From Streptomyces toyocaensis (GTDB lineage Bacteria > Actinomycetota > Actinomycetes > Streptomycetales > Streptomycetaceae), in contig NZ_JFCB01000011.1 of the NCBI RefSeq assembly GCF_000725125.1, forward strand, positions 1 to 64,000: a stretch of DNA of 64,000 bases. The letters are read 5' to 3'. The translations under genes were made by a program, and so were the position numbers. Of this stretch, positions 37,235 to 47,586 are shown piece after piece; position 1 is the stretch's first letter; every line of letters begins with the position of its first letter. Under the pieces are notes generated by a model. That model made no database searches. It was not told where the DNA came from and was given only the letters and a program-made list of their open reading frames with translations.

Positions 37235-38419
37235 TCAGCGGCTCCCGGCGTTCTTCAGGCGCCGGGCGGCCTCCTCGAGCACGGACCGCTTCTTGCAGAA
37301 CGCGAAGCGGACGAAGGGGGCGCCCATCTCGCGGTGGTCGTAGAAGACGGCCGTGGGGATGGCGACGACGCCCGCGCGCTCCGGCAGGGCGCGGCAGAAG
37401 GCGACGCCGTCGGTCTCGCCCAGGGGGCGGATGTCGGCGGTGACGAAGTAGGTGCCGGAGGGGCGGTACACGGTCAGGCCCGCGTCCTCCAGGCCCGCCG
37501 CCAGGACGTCGCGCTTGGCGCGCAGGTCCGCGCGGAGGCCGGTGAAGTACGAGTCGGGCAGGGCGAGGGCCTCGGCGATGGCGTACTGGAAGGGGCTGGC
37601 GGAGACATAGGTCAGGTACTGCTTGGCCGAGCGGACGGCCGTGACCAGTTCCGGGGAGGCTGTCACCCAGCCGACCTTCCAGCCGGTGAAGGAGAACGTC
37701 TTGCCCGCGCTGGAGATGGTCACCGTGCGCTCCCGCATGCCGGGGAGGGTGGCCAGGGGGACGTGCTCGGCGTCGTCGAAGACGAGGTGCTCGTAGACCT
37801 CGTCGGTCACGACGAGCAGATCGCGCTCGACGGCCAGCTCGGCGACGGCCGTCAGCTCCTCGCGGGTGAGGACCGTGCCGGTCGGGTTGTGCGGGGTGTT
37901 GATCAGCAGCAGGCGGGTGCGGTCGGTGACGGCGTCGCGCAGTTCGTCGAGGTCGAGGCGGAAGCGGCCCTCGCGGGGGCGCAGCGTGACCGGGACGCGG
38001 GTGCCGCCCGCCATGGCGACGCAGGCGGCGTAGGAGTCGTAGTACGGCTCGAGGGCGACCACCTCGTCGCCGGGCTCCACCAGGGCGAGCAGCGTGGCCG
38101 CGATGGCCTCGGTGGCGCCCGCGGTGACCAGGACCTCGGCGTCGGGGTCGACGGACAGGCCGTAGCGGCGCAGCTGGTGCGCGGCGACGGCGGCGCGCAG
38201 CTCGGGGACGCCGGGGCCCGGCGGGTACTGGTTGCCGCGGCCGTCGCGCAGGGCCCGTACGGCGGCCTCCCTGACCTCCTCGGGGCCGTCGGTGTCGGGG
38301 AAGCCCTGACCCAGGTTGATGGCTCCGGTCCGCAGGGCCAGGGCCGACATCTCGGCGAAGATCGTCGTCCCGAACTCGGCCAGCCGACGGTTCAGCAGGG
38401 GGCGCGCGCTGGAGGTCAT
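37235..38419 (-). CDS. PLP-dependent aminotransferase, class I/II
   Basis: 394 residues of fold type I. Substrate-binding start INLGQGFPDTDGPEEV, PLP contacts GATEAIAATLLAL, NTPHNPTG and VTDEVYEHLVFD, Schiff-base Lys in SSAGKTFSFTGWKVGW, and carboxylate-binding Arg in VRFAFCK. The pattern resembles methionine/kynurenine-oxoglutarate or succinyldiaminopimelate aminotransferases. The kynurenine genes at 47.6-50.6 kb make an aromatic substrate plausible. ATG 38419 begins the homologous part; 38428 is another in-frame ATG. Confidence 0.85.
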   Translation of the reverse strand: MTSSARPLLNRRLAEFGTTIFAEMSALALRTGAINLGQGFPDTDGPEEVREAAVRALRDGRGNQYPPGPGVPELRAAVAAHQLRRYGLSVDPDAEVLVTAGATEAIAATLLALVEPGDEVVALEPYYDSYAACVAMAGGTRVPVTLRPREGRFRLDLDELRDAVTDRTRLLLINTPHNPTGTVLTREELTAVAELAVERDLLVVTDEVYEHLVFDDAEHVPLATLPGMRERTVTISSAGKTFSFTGWKVGWVTASPELVTAVRSAKQYLTYVSASPFQYAIAEALALPDSYFTGLRADLRAKRDVLAAGLEDAGLTVYRPSGTYFVTADIRPLGETDGVAFCRALPERAGVVAIPTAVFYDHREMGAPFVRFAFCKKRSVLEEAARRLKNAGSR

Positions 38420-38568
38420 GGCGGCCATCCTGCGCCGAACCTCTGGACTTCCTCAACTCTGCTTTGGGCCGCGCGGGCGGAGGGCATCTCCCGGTCACAC
38501 GCGTGAGCGAGGCGCCCACGGGGGGCCGCTTCGGGGGATCACGGGGGATTCGGAAGGAGGGCGACGCC

Positions 38569-38862
38569 ATGCTCTTCGCTATCAGCCTGGGTGTGTTCGT
38601 CCTGTTGTTCGTGGTGTCCGGCGTCGTCGGGCGGCGCAGGTCGGCCCGGAGGGGGGCGCTCCGTCCGGTGCGCCGTCCCGCCGCGTCGTCCGGCAGCCAT
38701 CGCGGCGGGCGCCGGAGCAGCTGGTGGGCGGGCGACGGAGGCAGCAGCAGCTCCTCCGGCTCGTCGTCGGACTCCGGCGGTGGATCGTCCTGCGGGGGTG
38801 GCTCGTCCTGCGGAGGCGGGTCGTCCTGCGGGGGCGGCGGATGCGGCGGTGGAGGCGGCTGA
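38569..38862 (+). CDS. Single-TM protein with Gly/Ser/Cys-rich tail
   Basis: 97 residues. One TM (AISLGVFVLLFVVSGVVG), a basic linker (GRRRSARRGALRPVRR), Trp pair (SSWWAGD), then a low-complexity tail of Ser and Gly in which GGGSSC repeats three times and ends CGGGGCGGGGG. GGAGG precedes ATG 38569. The regular Cys spacing suggests metal binding or disulfides. Resembles short Streptomyces proteins of unknown function. Confidence 0.6.
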   Translation: MLFAISLGVFVLLFVVSGVVGRRRSARRGALRPVRRPAASSGSHRGGRRSSWWAGDGGSSSSSGSSSDSGGGSSCGGGSSCGGGSSCGGGGCGGGGG

Positions 38863-39266
38863 CACGGGGCAGCGCGCCTCCACATCGGGAGATGACGCAT
38901 CCGCGACAGCGGGGTCCGCACCTGGGGCGGGCCCCGCTGTGTCGTCGGGCGGGGGCGGCCCGTCCGGTTCCGTTCGGGTGCCGGGGGTGTGATGCGACGG
39001 GCGTACGCCGTTGCCCGGGGGCGTACTTGGGGGTTGAACAGTTGAGCTGAGGAGCCCCCGAGGGGATGGAAACCCCACGAAGTTGGGTAAAAACCCTGTG
39101 GTGGAGCCACAGTTCATGATTCCCTATAAATCACCAGCGCAGCCCTCGGACTCCCCGCGGACCCTTCTTCCGGCCGGGTGACCGGGCTGCCGGCCCGGGT
39201 TCTCCGGTGCGACCGGAGCGCGCGGACCCTCCTCTCCCTCTCCTTGTGTGCTTGCGGAGCCGATCC
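38863..39266. other. Intergenic interval with terminator and AT-rich promoter-like region
   Basis: Holds a hairpin at 38907-38939 (cagcgggg / ccccgctg). Around 39064-39140 there is an unusually AT-rich patch with ctgtgg/ccacag arms and a TATAAA-like box (ccctataaatcacc), likely the promoter of the DUF2617 gene. Confidence 0.5.
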
Positions 39267-39800
39267 ATGCTCACGACCCTGAACACCGCCTATTCCGACA
39301 CCCGCGCGGCCGACCTCGCCTGGGCCCTGGGGCGTGAGCCGCTTCCCGCGCTGGCCACGCTCGACCTCGAACTGACGGGCGCGAAACTCCAGTTGCGGCT
39401 GCTGGGCGCCTCCCACCAGGTGCTGGTGGAGGAGGAGAGGGGCCTGTGCTCGGAGACGGTGGCGTGCGACCCGGGCAGCAGCACGCCGCTCCCGCTGGGC
39501 GTGGCCAAGCGCGTGGACGACTGGGAGTACGAGTTCGCCGCCCGGGTCGAGGTGCTGCCCCCGGGGTCCTTCGCGGGCCGGGCGCAGGAGTTGCTCGCGC
39601 TGGTCGCCGACCACCCGCAGGGACTCGCCGGTGTCTTCCCCGGCAGTCCGCACGCGTTCACCGCGATGCTGGCCCAGTGGCACGAGGGCCAGGTCCACTG
39701 GCGGACCTGGCACGCCTACCCGCAGGAAGGGCAGCTGGTGGCCACACGGACGAAGGTCGGGGTGCGGGCGATGGCGCACACCGGTACGGGGCGGGCGTAA
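39267..39800 (+). CDS. DUF2617 family protein
   Basis: 177 residues. DTRAADLAWALGREPLPALA, LTGAKLQLRLLGASHQVLVE and FPGSPHAFTAMLAQWHEGQV match the DUF2617 family found in actinobacteria. The ending WRTWHAYPQEGQLVATRTKV is typical. Function unknown. It lies directly upstream of a spermidine synthase-like gene (59-bp gap), and the pair is conserved in streptomycetes. ATG 39267 follows GCGGAGC. Confidence 0.8.
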   Translation: MLTTLNTAYSDTRAADLAWALGREPLPALATLDLELTGAKLQLRLLGASHQVLVEEERGLCSETVACDPGSSTPLPLGVAKRVDDWEYEFAARVEVLPPGSFAGRAQELLALVADHPQGLAGVFPGSPHAFTAMLAQWHEGQVHWRTWHAYPQEGQLVATRTKVGVRAMAHTGTGRA

Positions 39801-39859
39801 ACAAATATCACGCGTGTGGGTGACGTTGTGCTGTGGAGCAGTAACGTAACGTCGCTGGC

Positions 39860-41521
39860 GTGATCGGACCGCAGGCCCCCGCACCGCCCGGCTCCGCGCA
39901 GTCCTGGGACGGGCCCGGCGGCGACGCGGGGAGCACGGTGCGGCTGCCCGTGCGGCAGGGCACCGGGCGGTTCCTGGTCCTCGCGGGCGTGTTCGTCTGC
40001 GCGGCCTGCGGACTCGTGTACGAGCTCGAACTCGTCGCGCTCGCGACGTACTTGATGGGGGACTCGGTCACCCAGGCGTCCGTCGTGCTGTCCGTGATGG
40101 TCTTCGCGATGGGTATCGGCTCGCTGGCCGCGAAGCGGCTGCGGCGGCACGCGGCGGCCGGGTTCGGCGCCGTCGAGGCGGCCCTGGCGCTGGTCGGCGG
40201 GTGCAGCGCGATGGCCCTGTACGCCGTGTTCGCCTGGACGGGTGACTGGGGCGGGATGTGGGCGAGCGGCCCGCGCGCGCTGCTGGTCGCCTTCTCCCTC
40301 GCCACCGGCCTGCTGATCGGGGCGGAGGTGCCGCTGCTGATGGAGCTGATCCAGCGGATCCGCCGGCAGGACGCCGGGGGCGCGGTGGCCGACCTGTCCG
40401 CCGCCGACTACGTCGGCGCCCTGGTCGGCGGACTCGCCTTTCCCTTCCTCCTCCTGCCGCTGCTCGGCCAGGTGACCGGCGCGCTGGTCACGGGGGCCGT
40501 CAACGCGGTCGTCGGGGGCGCGCTGGTGCTCGGGCTGTTCCGGCAGGACCTCTCGCGCCGTGCGCGCCGGACGCTGGTCGTCGCCAACGTGTGCGTGCTG
40601 GCGGTCCTCGGCTCGGCCGCCGTCCTGGTCGACGACTTCGAACGGGCGGCCCGGCACGCCCTGTACGGCTCGGACGTACGGGTGGCCCTGCGGACGGACG
40701 TGCAGGAGGTGCTGCTCACCGGCGGGCGGGACGGGCGGCCGCTGAACCTGTTCCTCGACGGGCGGCTGCGGGTCGGCGGCCGGGACGAGGCCCGGTACCA
40801 CGAGGCGCTGGTGCACCCCGCGATGAACGGCCCCCACGCCCGCGTGCTCGTCCTCGGCGGCGGTGACGGGCTGGCCGTGCGCGAGGTGCTGCGCCACACC
40901 GGCGTGCGCCGGGTCGACGTCGTGGAGCTGGACGCGGGCCTGGTGCGGCTGGCCCGCCGCGACCCGGCGCTGTCCGCGCTGAACGCGCACTCCCTGGACG
41001 ACCCGCGCGTACGCGTCACCGCCGCGGACGCCTTCGACTGGCTGCGGGGGGCGCCCCCGGTGGCGTACGACGTGGTGGTCTCGGATCTGCCCCATCCCGG
41101 GATCACCGCGAGTACGAAGCTGTACTCGCGCGAGTTCTACGGGCTGGCCCGGCGGGCGCTGGCGCCCGGCGGGCGGCTCGTGGCGCACGGGGGCGCGGTC
41201 GCGTCCCGTCCGCGTGACTTCTGGACCGTGGACGCGACGCTCCGCGCGGCGGGGCTGCGCACCGCCGCGTACCGGGTGCGCGGCCGGCAGGCCGGCTTCG
41301 CGGCCGGGCCCGACCGCGGCCCCGCGACCGCCCTTGCCCACCGCGACTGGGGGTTCGTACTGGCCGCACGGCACGCCCCCGAGCCGCGCCTGGACCCGTC
41401 CGGGCCCCGGCCGCGCACGCTCACCGACGCCTCCCTCGCGGCGGACGCCCGGGCCGCCGGCCGCACCCGTGTGCGCGGTCTGCCGCCGTCCACGCTGGTC
41501 CATCCGCGGTACGCCGGCTGA
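39860..41521 (+). CDS. Membrane-anchored polyamine aminopropyltransferase-like protein (SpeE family)
   Basis: 553 residues. The N-terminal 240 residues carry about seven TM helices (first [20 protein letters not shown]). The C-terminal half has the spermidine synthase fold: [56 protein letters not shown], and [12 protein letters not shown] with the proton-acceptor Asp region. It should transfer aminopropyl from decarboxylated SAM to a polyamine; fused membrane versions have unclear substrates. GTG 39860 is the likely start. Confidence 0.85.
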   Translation: MIGPQAPAPPGSAQSWDGPGGDAGSTVRLPVRQGTGRFLVLAGVFVCAACGLVYELELVALATYLMGDSVTQASVVLSVMVFAMGIGSLAAKRLRRHAAAGFGAVEAALALVGGCSAMALYAVFAWTGDWGGMWASGPRALLVAFSLATGLLIGAEVPLLMELIQRIRRQDAGGAVADLSAADYVGALVGGLAFPFLLLPLLGQVTGALVTGAVNAVVGGALVLGLFRQDLSRRARRTLVVANVCVLAVLGSAAVLVDDFERAARHALYGSDVRVALRTDVQEVLLTGGRDGRPLNLFLDGRLRVGGRDEARYHEALVHPAMNGPHARVLVLGGGDGLAVREVLRHTGVRRVDVVELDAGLVRLARRDPALSALNAHSLDDPRVRVTAADAFDWLRGAPPVAYDVVVSDLPHPGITASTKLYSREFYGLARRALAPGGRLVAHGGAVASRPRDFWTVDATLRAAGLRTAAYRVRGRQAGFAAGPDRGPATALAHRDWGFVLAARHAPEPRLDPSGPRPRTLTDASLAADARAAGRTRVRGLPPSTLVHPRYAG

Positions 41522-41607
41522 GCCCCCTCCCGCGTTCCGCACCGACGCGCCGCGACTTCCCGCCGACGGGGGTGCAGCCCGGCGCGGTCTGGGTAGGCTC
41601 CGGACTC

Positions 41608-42816
41608 ATGGAGCACGAGGTGTTCGTTCCGGTCGCGGTGGAACGGCTCAGGGAGGTGCTGGACGACCCCGCGCGGGTCGCCCGGGCGGTGCCCGGGCTC
41701 CAGCACGACGCCGGTGCGGAACCCGTCGCCGGCCGCCTGAAGGTCCGCGTCGGCAGCCACTCCGTCACCTACCGGGGCGCGGTGCGGGTGTCCGCGCGGG
41801 ACGACGGCTCCTACGCCGTCGACGGGGACGCGGCGGAGACCCGGGGCAGCGGCGCGGTGAAGCTGGCGCTCCGGCTGCGTCTGCGGCCCGTGGAGGACGG
41901 TACGGAGATCGTGGTCGGTGGCACGGCGACGGCCGGGGGCCGCGTCACGGAGCTCCCCGCGGAAGCGGTGGCGGCGGCGGTGACCCGCCTGCTGAACCGC
42001 TTCGCGGAGAACCTGGGGGCCGTGGCGGAGGAGGCGCCCGGACCGGACTCGGGTCCCGGGGCGGAGGCCTCCGGCCCGGAGCCGGGCGGGCAACGGCGGG
42101 CGCCGGAGCCCCCGGCGGGCCCCGAGTCCCCGGAACTCCTGTCCACGGGCGACTTCGAGCCCCGCGCCACCTCCGACTTCGAGACGACCCCGGACGCCGA
42201 CGACGCCCCGCCGTCCACGCCCGCCCGGAGGGCGGCCGACGCCGGTCTGCCCGAGCCTGCGGCGGAGGGGGCCGCCCCGAACGGCGACGACGCCCCGCCG
42301 TCCACCCCCGCGGAGGACGAGGCCGCGTCCGCCCCTGATGCGGGCGGCACCGCACCGGCTCCGGACGAGGCGGCACCGGCACCCGGCGCACCCGCCCCGA
42401 ACGGGGACGACGCCCTGTCGTCCACCCCCGCGGAGGACGAGGCCGCGTCCGCCCCTGACGCGGGTGACACCGCGCAGGCACCGGACGCGGACGCGGTCGC
42501 ACCCGTCCCGGGCGCGGCGGAGGACGAGTCCGCACCCGACGCAACGGACGGCGCGTCCCGCGCCGGGGCGGACGGCGCGTCGGCCTCCCCCGGGGACGAG
42601 GAGGACTCCGTCGCGGAGGCGGCCCACGCCCGGCGGACGATGATCGGCCGCAGTGCCGAAGAGGTGGACCACGCCCCGCCCCGGGGCCGCTACGCCCCCG
42701 TCCCCGCGCCGCAGACCGTCTCCTCCGGCGCCCCCCTGCGCTGGGCGGCCCCGGCGGCGGCCCTGGCCGTCGCCTCGGCGGTCGTGGCGATCCGTGCCCT
42801 GCGCCGGCGCCACTGA
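41608..42816 (+). CDS. CoxG-like SRPBCC protein with repetitive acidic linker and C-terminal TM
   Basis: 402 residues. Residues 1-145 are a START/SRPBCC CoxG-type domain (EHEVFVPVAVERLREVLDDP, ARVARAVPGLQHD, AVTRLLNRFAENLG). About 220 residues of Ala/Pro/Asp/Glu-rich linker follow, including a 40-residue unit that occurs twice, then a TM (APAAALAVASAVVAIRAL) with a basic end. CoxG helps anchor CO dehydrogenase-type complexes, but no such genes are here. ATG 41608 has a TAGGCT box eight bases upstream, so the mRNA is probably leaderless. Confidence 0.75.
   Translation: MEHEVFVPVAVERLREVLDDPARVARAVPGLQHDAGAEPVAGRLKVRVGSHSVTYRGAVRVSARDDGSYAVDGDAAETRGSGAVKLALRLRLRPVEDGTEIVVGGTATAGGRVTELPAEAVAAAVTRLLNRFAENLGAVAEEAPGPDSGPGAEASGPEPGGQRRAPEPPAGPESPELLSTGDFEPRATSDFETTPDADDAPPSTPARRAADAGLPEPAAEGAAPNGDDAPPSTPAEDEAASAPDAGGTAPAPDEAAPAPGAPAPNGDDALSSTPAEDEAASAPDAGDTAQAPDADAVAPVPGAAEDESAPDATDGASRAGADGASASPGDEEDSVAEAAHARRTMIGRSAEEVDHAPPRGRYAPVPAPQTVSSGAPLRWAAPAAALAVASAVVAIRALRRRH
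42274..42474. repeat. 120-bp in-frame tandem duplication
   Basis: About 80 bp starting gccccgaacgg at 42274 recurs at 42394 with a few changes, a 120-bp (40-codon) period. The duplication lengthens the linker of the CoxG-like protein (NGDDAPPSTPAEDEAASAPD type unit). Confidence 0.8.
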
Positions 42817-42886
42817 GCCCGGACGGACGGGCCCGGCGGCGGCCGTCGCGACGACGCCCTCTTGATCGTCCCAGTAGGGTCGTGAC

Positions 42887-43675
42887 GTGAGTAACGAACA
42901 CATCACGCTGACCGCGGGAGACGCGGAGGTGGACGTGCTGCCGGGGAACGGCGGGCGGGTCGGTGGGCTGCGGGTCGGCGGCGTGGAGTTGCTGCGGCAG
43001 GGGGAGCGGTTCGGGTGCTTCCCGATGGTGCCCTGGTGCGGACGGATCCGTGAGGGACGGTTCCGGGACGGCGCCGCCGTGCACCAGATGCCGCTCAACG
43101 CACCGCCGCACGCCATCCACGGCACCGCACGCGACACCGCCTGGCACACCGCCCGCAAGAGCACCGACGAGGCCGTGCTGATCTACGACCTCGCCGAGCC
43201 GTGGCCGTACCCGGGGCGGGTCACCCAGCGGATCGCGCTCACCGAGGGGTCCCTGACGCTGACGACGGGCGTGGAGACGTACGAGTCGTCCTTCCCCGCC
43301 CAGATCGGCTGGCACCCGTGGTTCAACCGCACCCTGGGGGGCGAGGACGCGCGCATCGACTTCGCGCCCGCCTGGCAGGAAGAGCGGGGGGAGGACCACC
43401 TGCCGACCGGGCGGCGGATCGCGCCGCGTCCGGGGCCCTGGGACGACTGCTTCGGCATGCCCGACGGCGTGGACGTCACCCTCACCTGGCCGGGGCGGCT
43501 GGAGCTGAAGGTGACCAGCCGCGAGCAGTGGGTCGTGGTGTACGACGAGCAGCGCGAGGCCGTCTGCGTGGAGCCGCAGACCGGGCCGCCGGACGGGCTG
43601 AACACACACCCGCGCCTGGTCACCCCGCTGGAGCCGCTGGAGGCCTCGACGACCTGGGCCTGGAGGCGCCTTTAA
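42887..43675 (+). CDS. Aldose 1-epimerase family protein
   Basis: 262 residues. The galactose mutarotase-like sandwich is recognisable: FPMVPWCGRIREGRF (sugar-contact Arg), NAPPHAIHGTARD with catalytic-type His, and IGWHPWFNRTLGG with the second His. It interconverts anomers of hexoses or hexose-6-phosphates. GTG 42887 lies six bases after a TAGGGT box, a leaderless arrangement. pyrE follows after 9 bp. Confidence 0.83.
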   Translation: MSNEHITLTAGDAEVDVLPGNGGRVGGLRVGGVELLRQGERFGCFPMVPWCGRIREGRFRDGAAVHQMPLNAPPHAIHGTARDTAWHTARKSTDEAVLIYDLAEPWPYPGRVTQRIALTEGSLTLTTGVETYESSFPAQIGWHPWFNRTLGGEDARIDFAPAWQEERGEDHLPTGRRIAPRPGPWDDCFGMPDGVDVTLTWPGRLELKVTSREQWVVVYDEQREAVCVEPQTGPPDGLNTHPRLVTPLEPLEASTTWAWRRL

Positions 43676-43684
43676 GCTGGCGGC

Positions 43685-44233
43685 ATGACGGACACACGCG
43701 GCGCGCTGCTGCAGCAGATCAAGGACAAGGCCGTGGTGCACGGCAAGGTGACCCTCTCCTCCGGTCTGGAGGCCGACTACTACGTCGACCTGCGCCGCAT
43801 CACCCTCGACGGCGAGGCCGCCCCGCTGGTCGGGCAGGTGCTGCTGGACCTGACCGCGGAGCTGGAGTTCGACGCGGTGGGCGGGCTGACCATGGGCGCC
43901 GACCCGGTCGCGGCCGCCATGCTGCACGCCGCCGCCGCGCGCGGCCGCCGTCTCGACGCCTTCGTCGTGCGCAAGGCCGCCAAGGCCCACGGGCTCCAGC
44001 GGCGCGTCGAGGGCCCGGACATCAAGGGCCGCCGGGTCCTCGTCGTCGAGGACACCTCCACCACCGGCGGCTCCCCGCTGACCGCCGTCGAGGCGGTGCG
44101 CGAGGCCGGCGGGGAGGTCGTGGCCGTCGCGACCATCGTCGACCGGGCGACCGGCGCCGCGGAGAAGATCCAGGAGGGCGCCGGGGTGCCGTACCTGTTC
44201 GCCTACTCCAAGGACGAGCTCGGCCTCGACTGA
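43685..44233 (+). CDS. pyrE: Orotate phosphoribosyltransferase
   Basis: 182 residues, the normal length. It shows HGKVTLSSGLEADYYVDLRR, GGLTMGADPVAAAMLHAA, the catalytic loop VRKAAKAHGLQRRVEG, and the PRPP-binding motif VLVVEDTSTTGGSPL. It makes OMP from orotate and PRPP in pyrimidine synthesis. TAAGCT lies six bases before ATG 43685, so a leaderless transcript is likely besides read-through from the epimerase. Confidence 0.95.
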   Translation: MTDTRGALLQQIKDKAVVHGKVTLSSGLEADYYVDLRRITLDGEAAPLVGQVLLDLTAELEFDAVGGLTMGADPVAAAMLHAAAARGRRLDAFVVRKAAKAHGLQRRVEGPDIKGRRVLVVEDTSTTGGSPLTAVEAVREAGGEVVAVATIVDRATGAAEKIQEGAGVPYLFAYSKDELGLD

Positions 44234-44429
44234 TCCGCCCGGCCGCCCGGCCGCAGGTACGGCGCGGGGACGCGCGGGTACGACATCACCGCGATAACGA
44301 CTCGGACTGTGCCGTCGACCAGTCGGCCACGTCTGGGAAGATGGGCCCGACAATGACGTCGCAGCCAAGGTTCCAGGTCAGGGCCGACAGTACGCAGTAC
44401 GCCACACCGCACGCATAAGGAGCGGACAG

Positions 44430-45461
<1,032 letters not shown>

Positions 45462-45472
45462 CACGACGCGTC

Positions 45473-45501
45473 GAGCCCGGCACCGCGGCGGTGCCGGGCT
45501 C
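45473..45501 (+). terminator. Terminator of fba
   Basis: A 13-bp stem (gagcccggcaccg / cggtgccgggctc) with a three-base loop, 12 bp after the stop. Confidence 0.9.
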
Positions 45502-45518
45502 TTCCGTATGCTCGCCGC

Positions 45519-47006
45519 ATGCCCGACGTCCGGCTGGCCTCCCCGCAGGGCAGGTGGATCCTGTTCACCACGGTCCTCGGCTCGAGCATGGCCCTGCTCG
45601 ACTCGACCGTGGTCAACGTCGCCCTCCCGCGCATCGGCCGCGCTCTCGACGCCGACCTCGCCGCCCTGCAGTGGACCGTCAACGCCTACATGGTCACCCT
45701 GGCCGGGCTGATCCTGCTCGGCGGTGCGCTGGGCGACCGGTTCGGGCGGCGCAAGGTGTTCGTCGTCGGAGTGCTGTGGTTCGCCGCGGCCTCCCTGCTG
45801 TGCGGCCTGGCCCCGGACGCCGGTGTCCTCATCGCCGCCCGGGCCCTCCAGGGCGTCGGCGGCGCGCTGCTCACGCCCGGCTCGCTCGCCCTCATCCAGG
45901 CGTCCTTCCACCCCGACGACCGGGGCCGCGCGGTGGGCCTGTGGTCCGGCTTCGGCGGGATCGGAGCGGCGGTCGGCCCGTTCGTCGGCGGCTGGCTGGT
46001 GGACGGGCCCGGCTGGCGCTGGGTGTTCCTCCTCAACGTGCCGCTCGCCCTGCTCTGCGCCCCCGTCGCCCTGCGCCACGTGCCGGAGTCGGCGGGCGGG
46101 AAGGCCGAGGGCCGGTTCGACGTCCTCGGCGCCGCGCTCGGCGCGGTCGCCCTCGCGCTGGTGACGTACGCGCTGATCGAGGCCGGCGAGGGGTCCTGGG
46201 TGGTCGCGGTCTGCGCCGTCGCCGGCCTGGCCGCCGCGGTCGCCTTCGTCCTCGTCGAGAAGCGCCGCCCGGACCCGATGATGCCGCTCGGCATCTTCGC
46301 CTCCCGCCAGTTCTCGGCGGTCAACGTCGTCACCCTGTGCGTCTACGCGGCCTTCGGCGGGTTCTTCTTCCTCGCCGCGCTCCAGCTCCAGGTCGTCGTC
46401 GGCTGGTCCGCGCTCGCCGCCGGTACGGCCCTGCTGCCCACGACCGCGCTGATGCTGCTGCTGTCCGCCCGCTCCGGCGAACTCGGCGACCGGATCGGCC
46501 CGCGCGTCCCGCTCACCGCCGGGCCGTTGCTGTGCGCGGCCGGGATGCTGCTGATGCTGCGCGTCGGGCCGGGTGCCTCCTACGCCGCCGACGTGCTGCC
46601 CGCGCTCCTGGTGCTCGGCCTCGGCATGGTCACCCTGGTGGCGCCGCTGACCGCGACCGTCCTCGCCTCCGTGGACACCGCCCGCGCGGGCCTGGCCAGC
46701 GGCATCAACAACGCCGCCGCCCGCGCCGCCGGCCTGGTCGCGGTGGCCGCGCTGCCGCTGCTCACCGGGATGGGCCCGGAGGCGTACCGCGTTCCGGACG
46801 CCTTCGACGACGCGTTCCGCCGGGCGATGGCGCTGTGCGCCGGCGTCCTGGTGGTGGGCTCCGTCCTCGCCTTCGCGACCGTACGCCGCCCCGCACCGGA
46901 CTGCTGCCGGCCGGAGTGCCGCACCCACGGCAGCGTGGCGGTGCCTCCGCTGGAGGCCGGGAGCCGGCTGGAGGCGGGGAGGGAGCGCGGGAGCCGGGCG
47001 CGCTGA
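45519..47006 (+). CDS. MFS exporter, DHA2 (EmrB/QacA) family, 14 TM
   Basis: 495 residues. Signature MALLDSTVVNVALPRIGRAL in TM1, WTVNAYMVTLAGLILLGGAL, motif A GDRFGRRKVFVVG, motif C GIGAAVGPFVGGWL. Fourteen hydrophobic helices. The C-terminal 50 residues are Cys- and Arg-containing and non-membrane (DCCRPECRTHG). Substrate unknown. TATGCT seven bases before ATG 45519 suggests a leaderless mRNA with its promoter overlapping the fba terminator. Confidence 0.87.
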   Translation: MPDVRLASPQGRWILFTTVLGSSMALLDSTVVNVALPRIGRALDADLAALQWTVNAYMVTLAGLILLGGALGDRFGRRKVFVVGVLWFAAASLLCGLAPDAGVLIAARALQGVGGALLTPGSLALIQASFHPDDRGRAVGLWSGFGGIGAAVGPFVGGWLVDGPGWRWVFLLNVPLALLCAPVALRHVPESAGGKAEGRFDVLGAALGAVALALVTYALIEAGEGSWVVAVCAVAGLAAAVAFVLVEKRRPDPMMPLGIFASRQFSAVNVVTLCVYAAFGGFFFLAALQLQVVVGWSALAAGTALLPTTALMLLLSARSGELGDRIGPRVPLTAGPLLCAAGMLLMLRVGPGASYAADVLPALLVLGLGMVTLVAPLTATVLASVDTARAGLASGINNAAARAAGLVAVAALPLLTGMGPEAYRVPDAFDDAFRRAMALCAGVLVVGSVLAFATVRRPAPDCCRPECRTHGSVAVPPLEAGSRLEAGRERGSRAR

Positions 47007-47023
47007 TGTACGAGACTGGGACC

Positions 47024-47437
47024 ATGTCCATTCACGAGAACCTCCTCGGGGGCCCGCCCCCGACCCACCTCCCCGACGACCCCGGCCCGCGCGAGCTGCT
47101 CGCCTCGGGCTCCACGCCCACCGACGTCGCGGCCAAGTACCCCACGTCCTCCCTGGCCTGGGCCCGGCTGGCCGACGAGGCGTTCGAGCAGGGCAGCGTC
47201 GTGGAGTCCTACGCCTACGCCCGTACGGGCTACCACCGCGGACTGGACGCGCTGCGCCGCAACGGCTGGAAGGGCCACGGCCCGGTGCCGTGGGAGCACG
47301 AGCCCAACCGGGGCTTCCTGCGCGCCCTGCACGCCCTCGCCCGCGCCGCGCAGTCGATCGGCGAGCAGGAGGAGTACGAGCGCTGTGCGCAGTTCCTGAA
47401 GGACTCCTCCCCGACGGCGGCCCAGGTCCTGGGCTGA
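47024..47437 (+). CDS. DUF3151 family protein
   Basis: 137 residues, highly conserved in actinobacteria: MSIHENLLGGPPPTHLPDD, YPTSSLAWARLADEAFEQGS, VESYAYARTGYHRGLDALRR, NGWKGHGPVPWEHEPNRGFL, RALHALARAAQSIGEQEEYE. TPR-like helical protein of unknown function. ATG 47024 starts the conserved part; ATG 47006 is in frame six codons earlier. Confidence 0.9.
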   Translation: MSIHENLLGGPPPTHLPDDPGPRELLASGSTPTDVAAKYPTSSLAWARLADEAFEQGSVVESYAYARTGYHRGLDALRRNGWKGHGPVPWEHEPNRGFLRALHALARAAQSIGEQEEYERCAQFLKDSSPTAAQVLG

Positions 47438-47453
47438 GCCGTGACCCGTCCGG

Positions 47454-47477
47454 GGCCCGCCTGTGAGCAGGCGGGCC
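47454..47477 (+). terminator. Terminator after the DUF3151 gene
   Basis: A 10-bp stem (ggcccgcctg / caggcgggcc) with a four-base loop, then ttgcggttt. Confidence 0.85.
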
Positions 47478-47586
47478 TTGCGGTTTCGGGGGACGATTAC
47501 GCAGGATGCACCGTGGGGACCGGGGCCCCCGTGCCGGTAACGGCAGGGGCGGACCGCTACCCGGAGTACACATGCAGGAGACAGCG

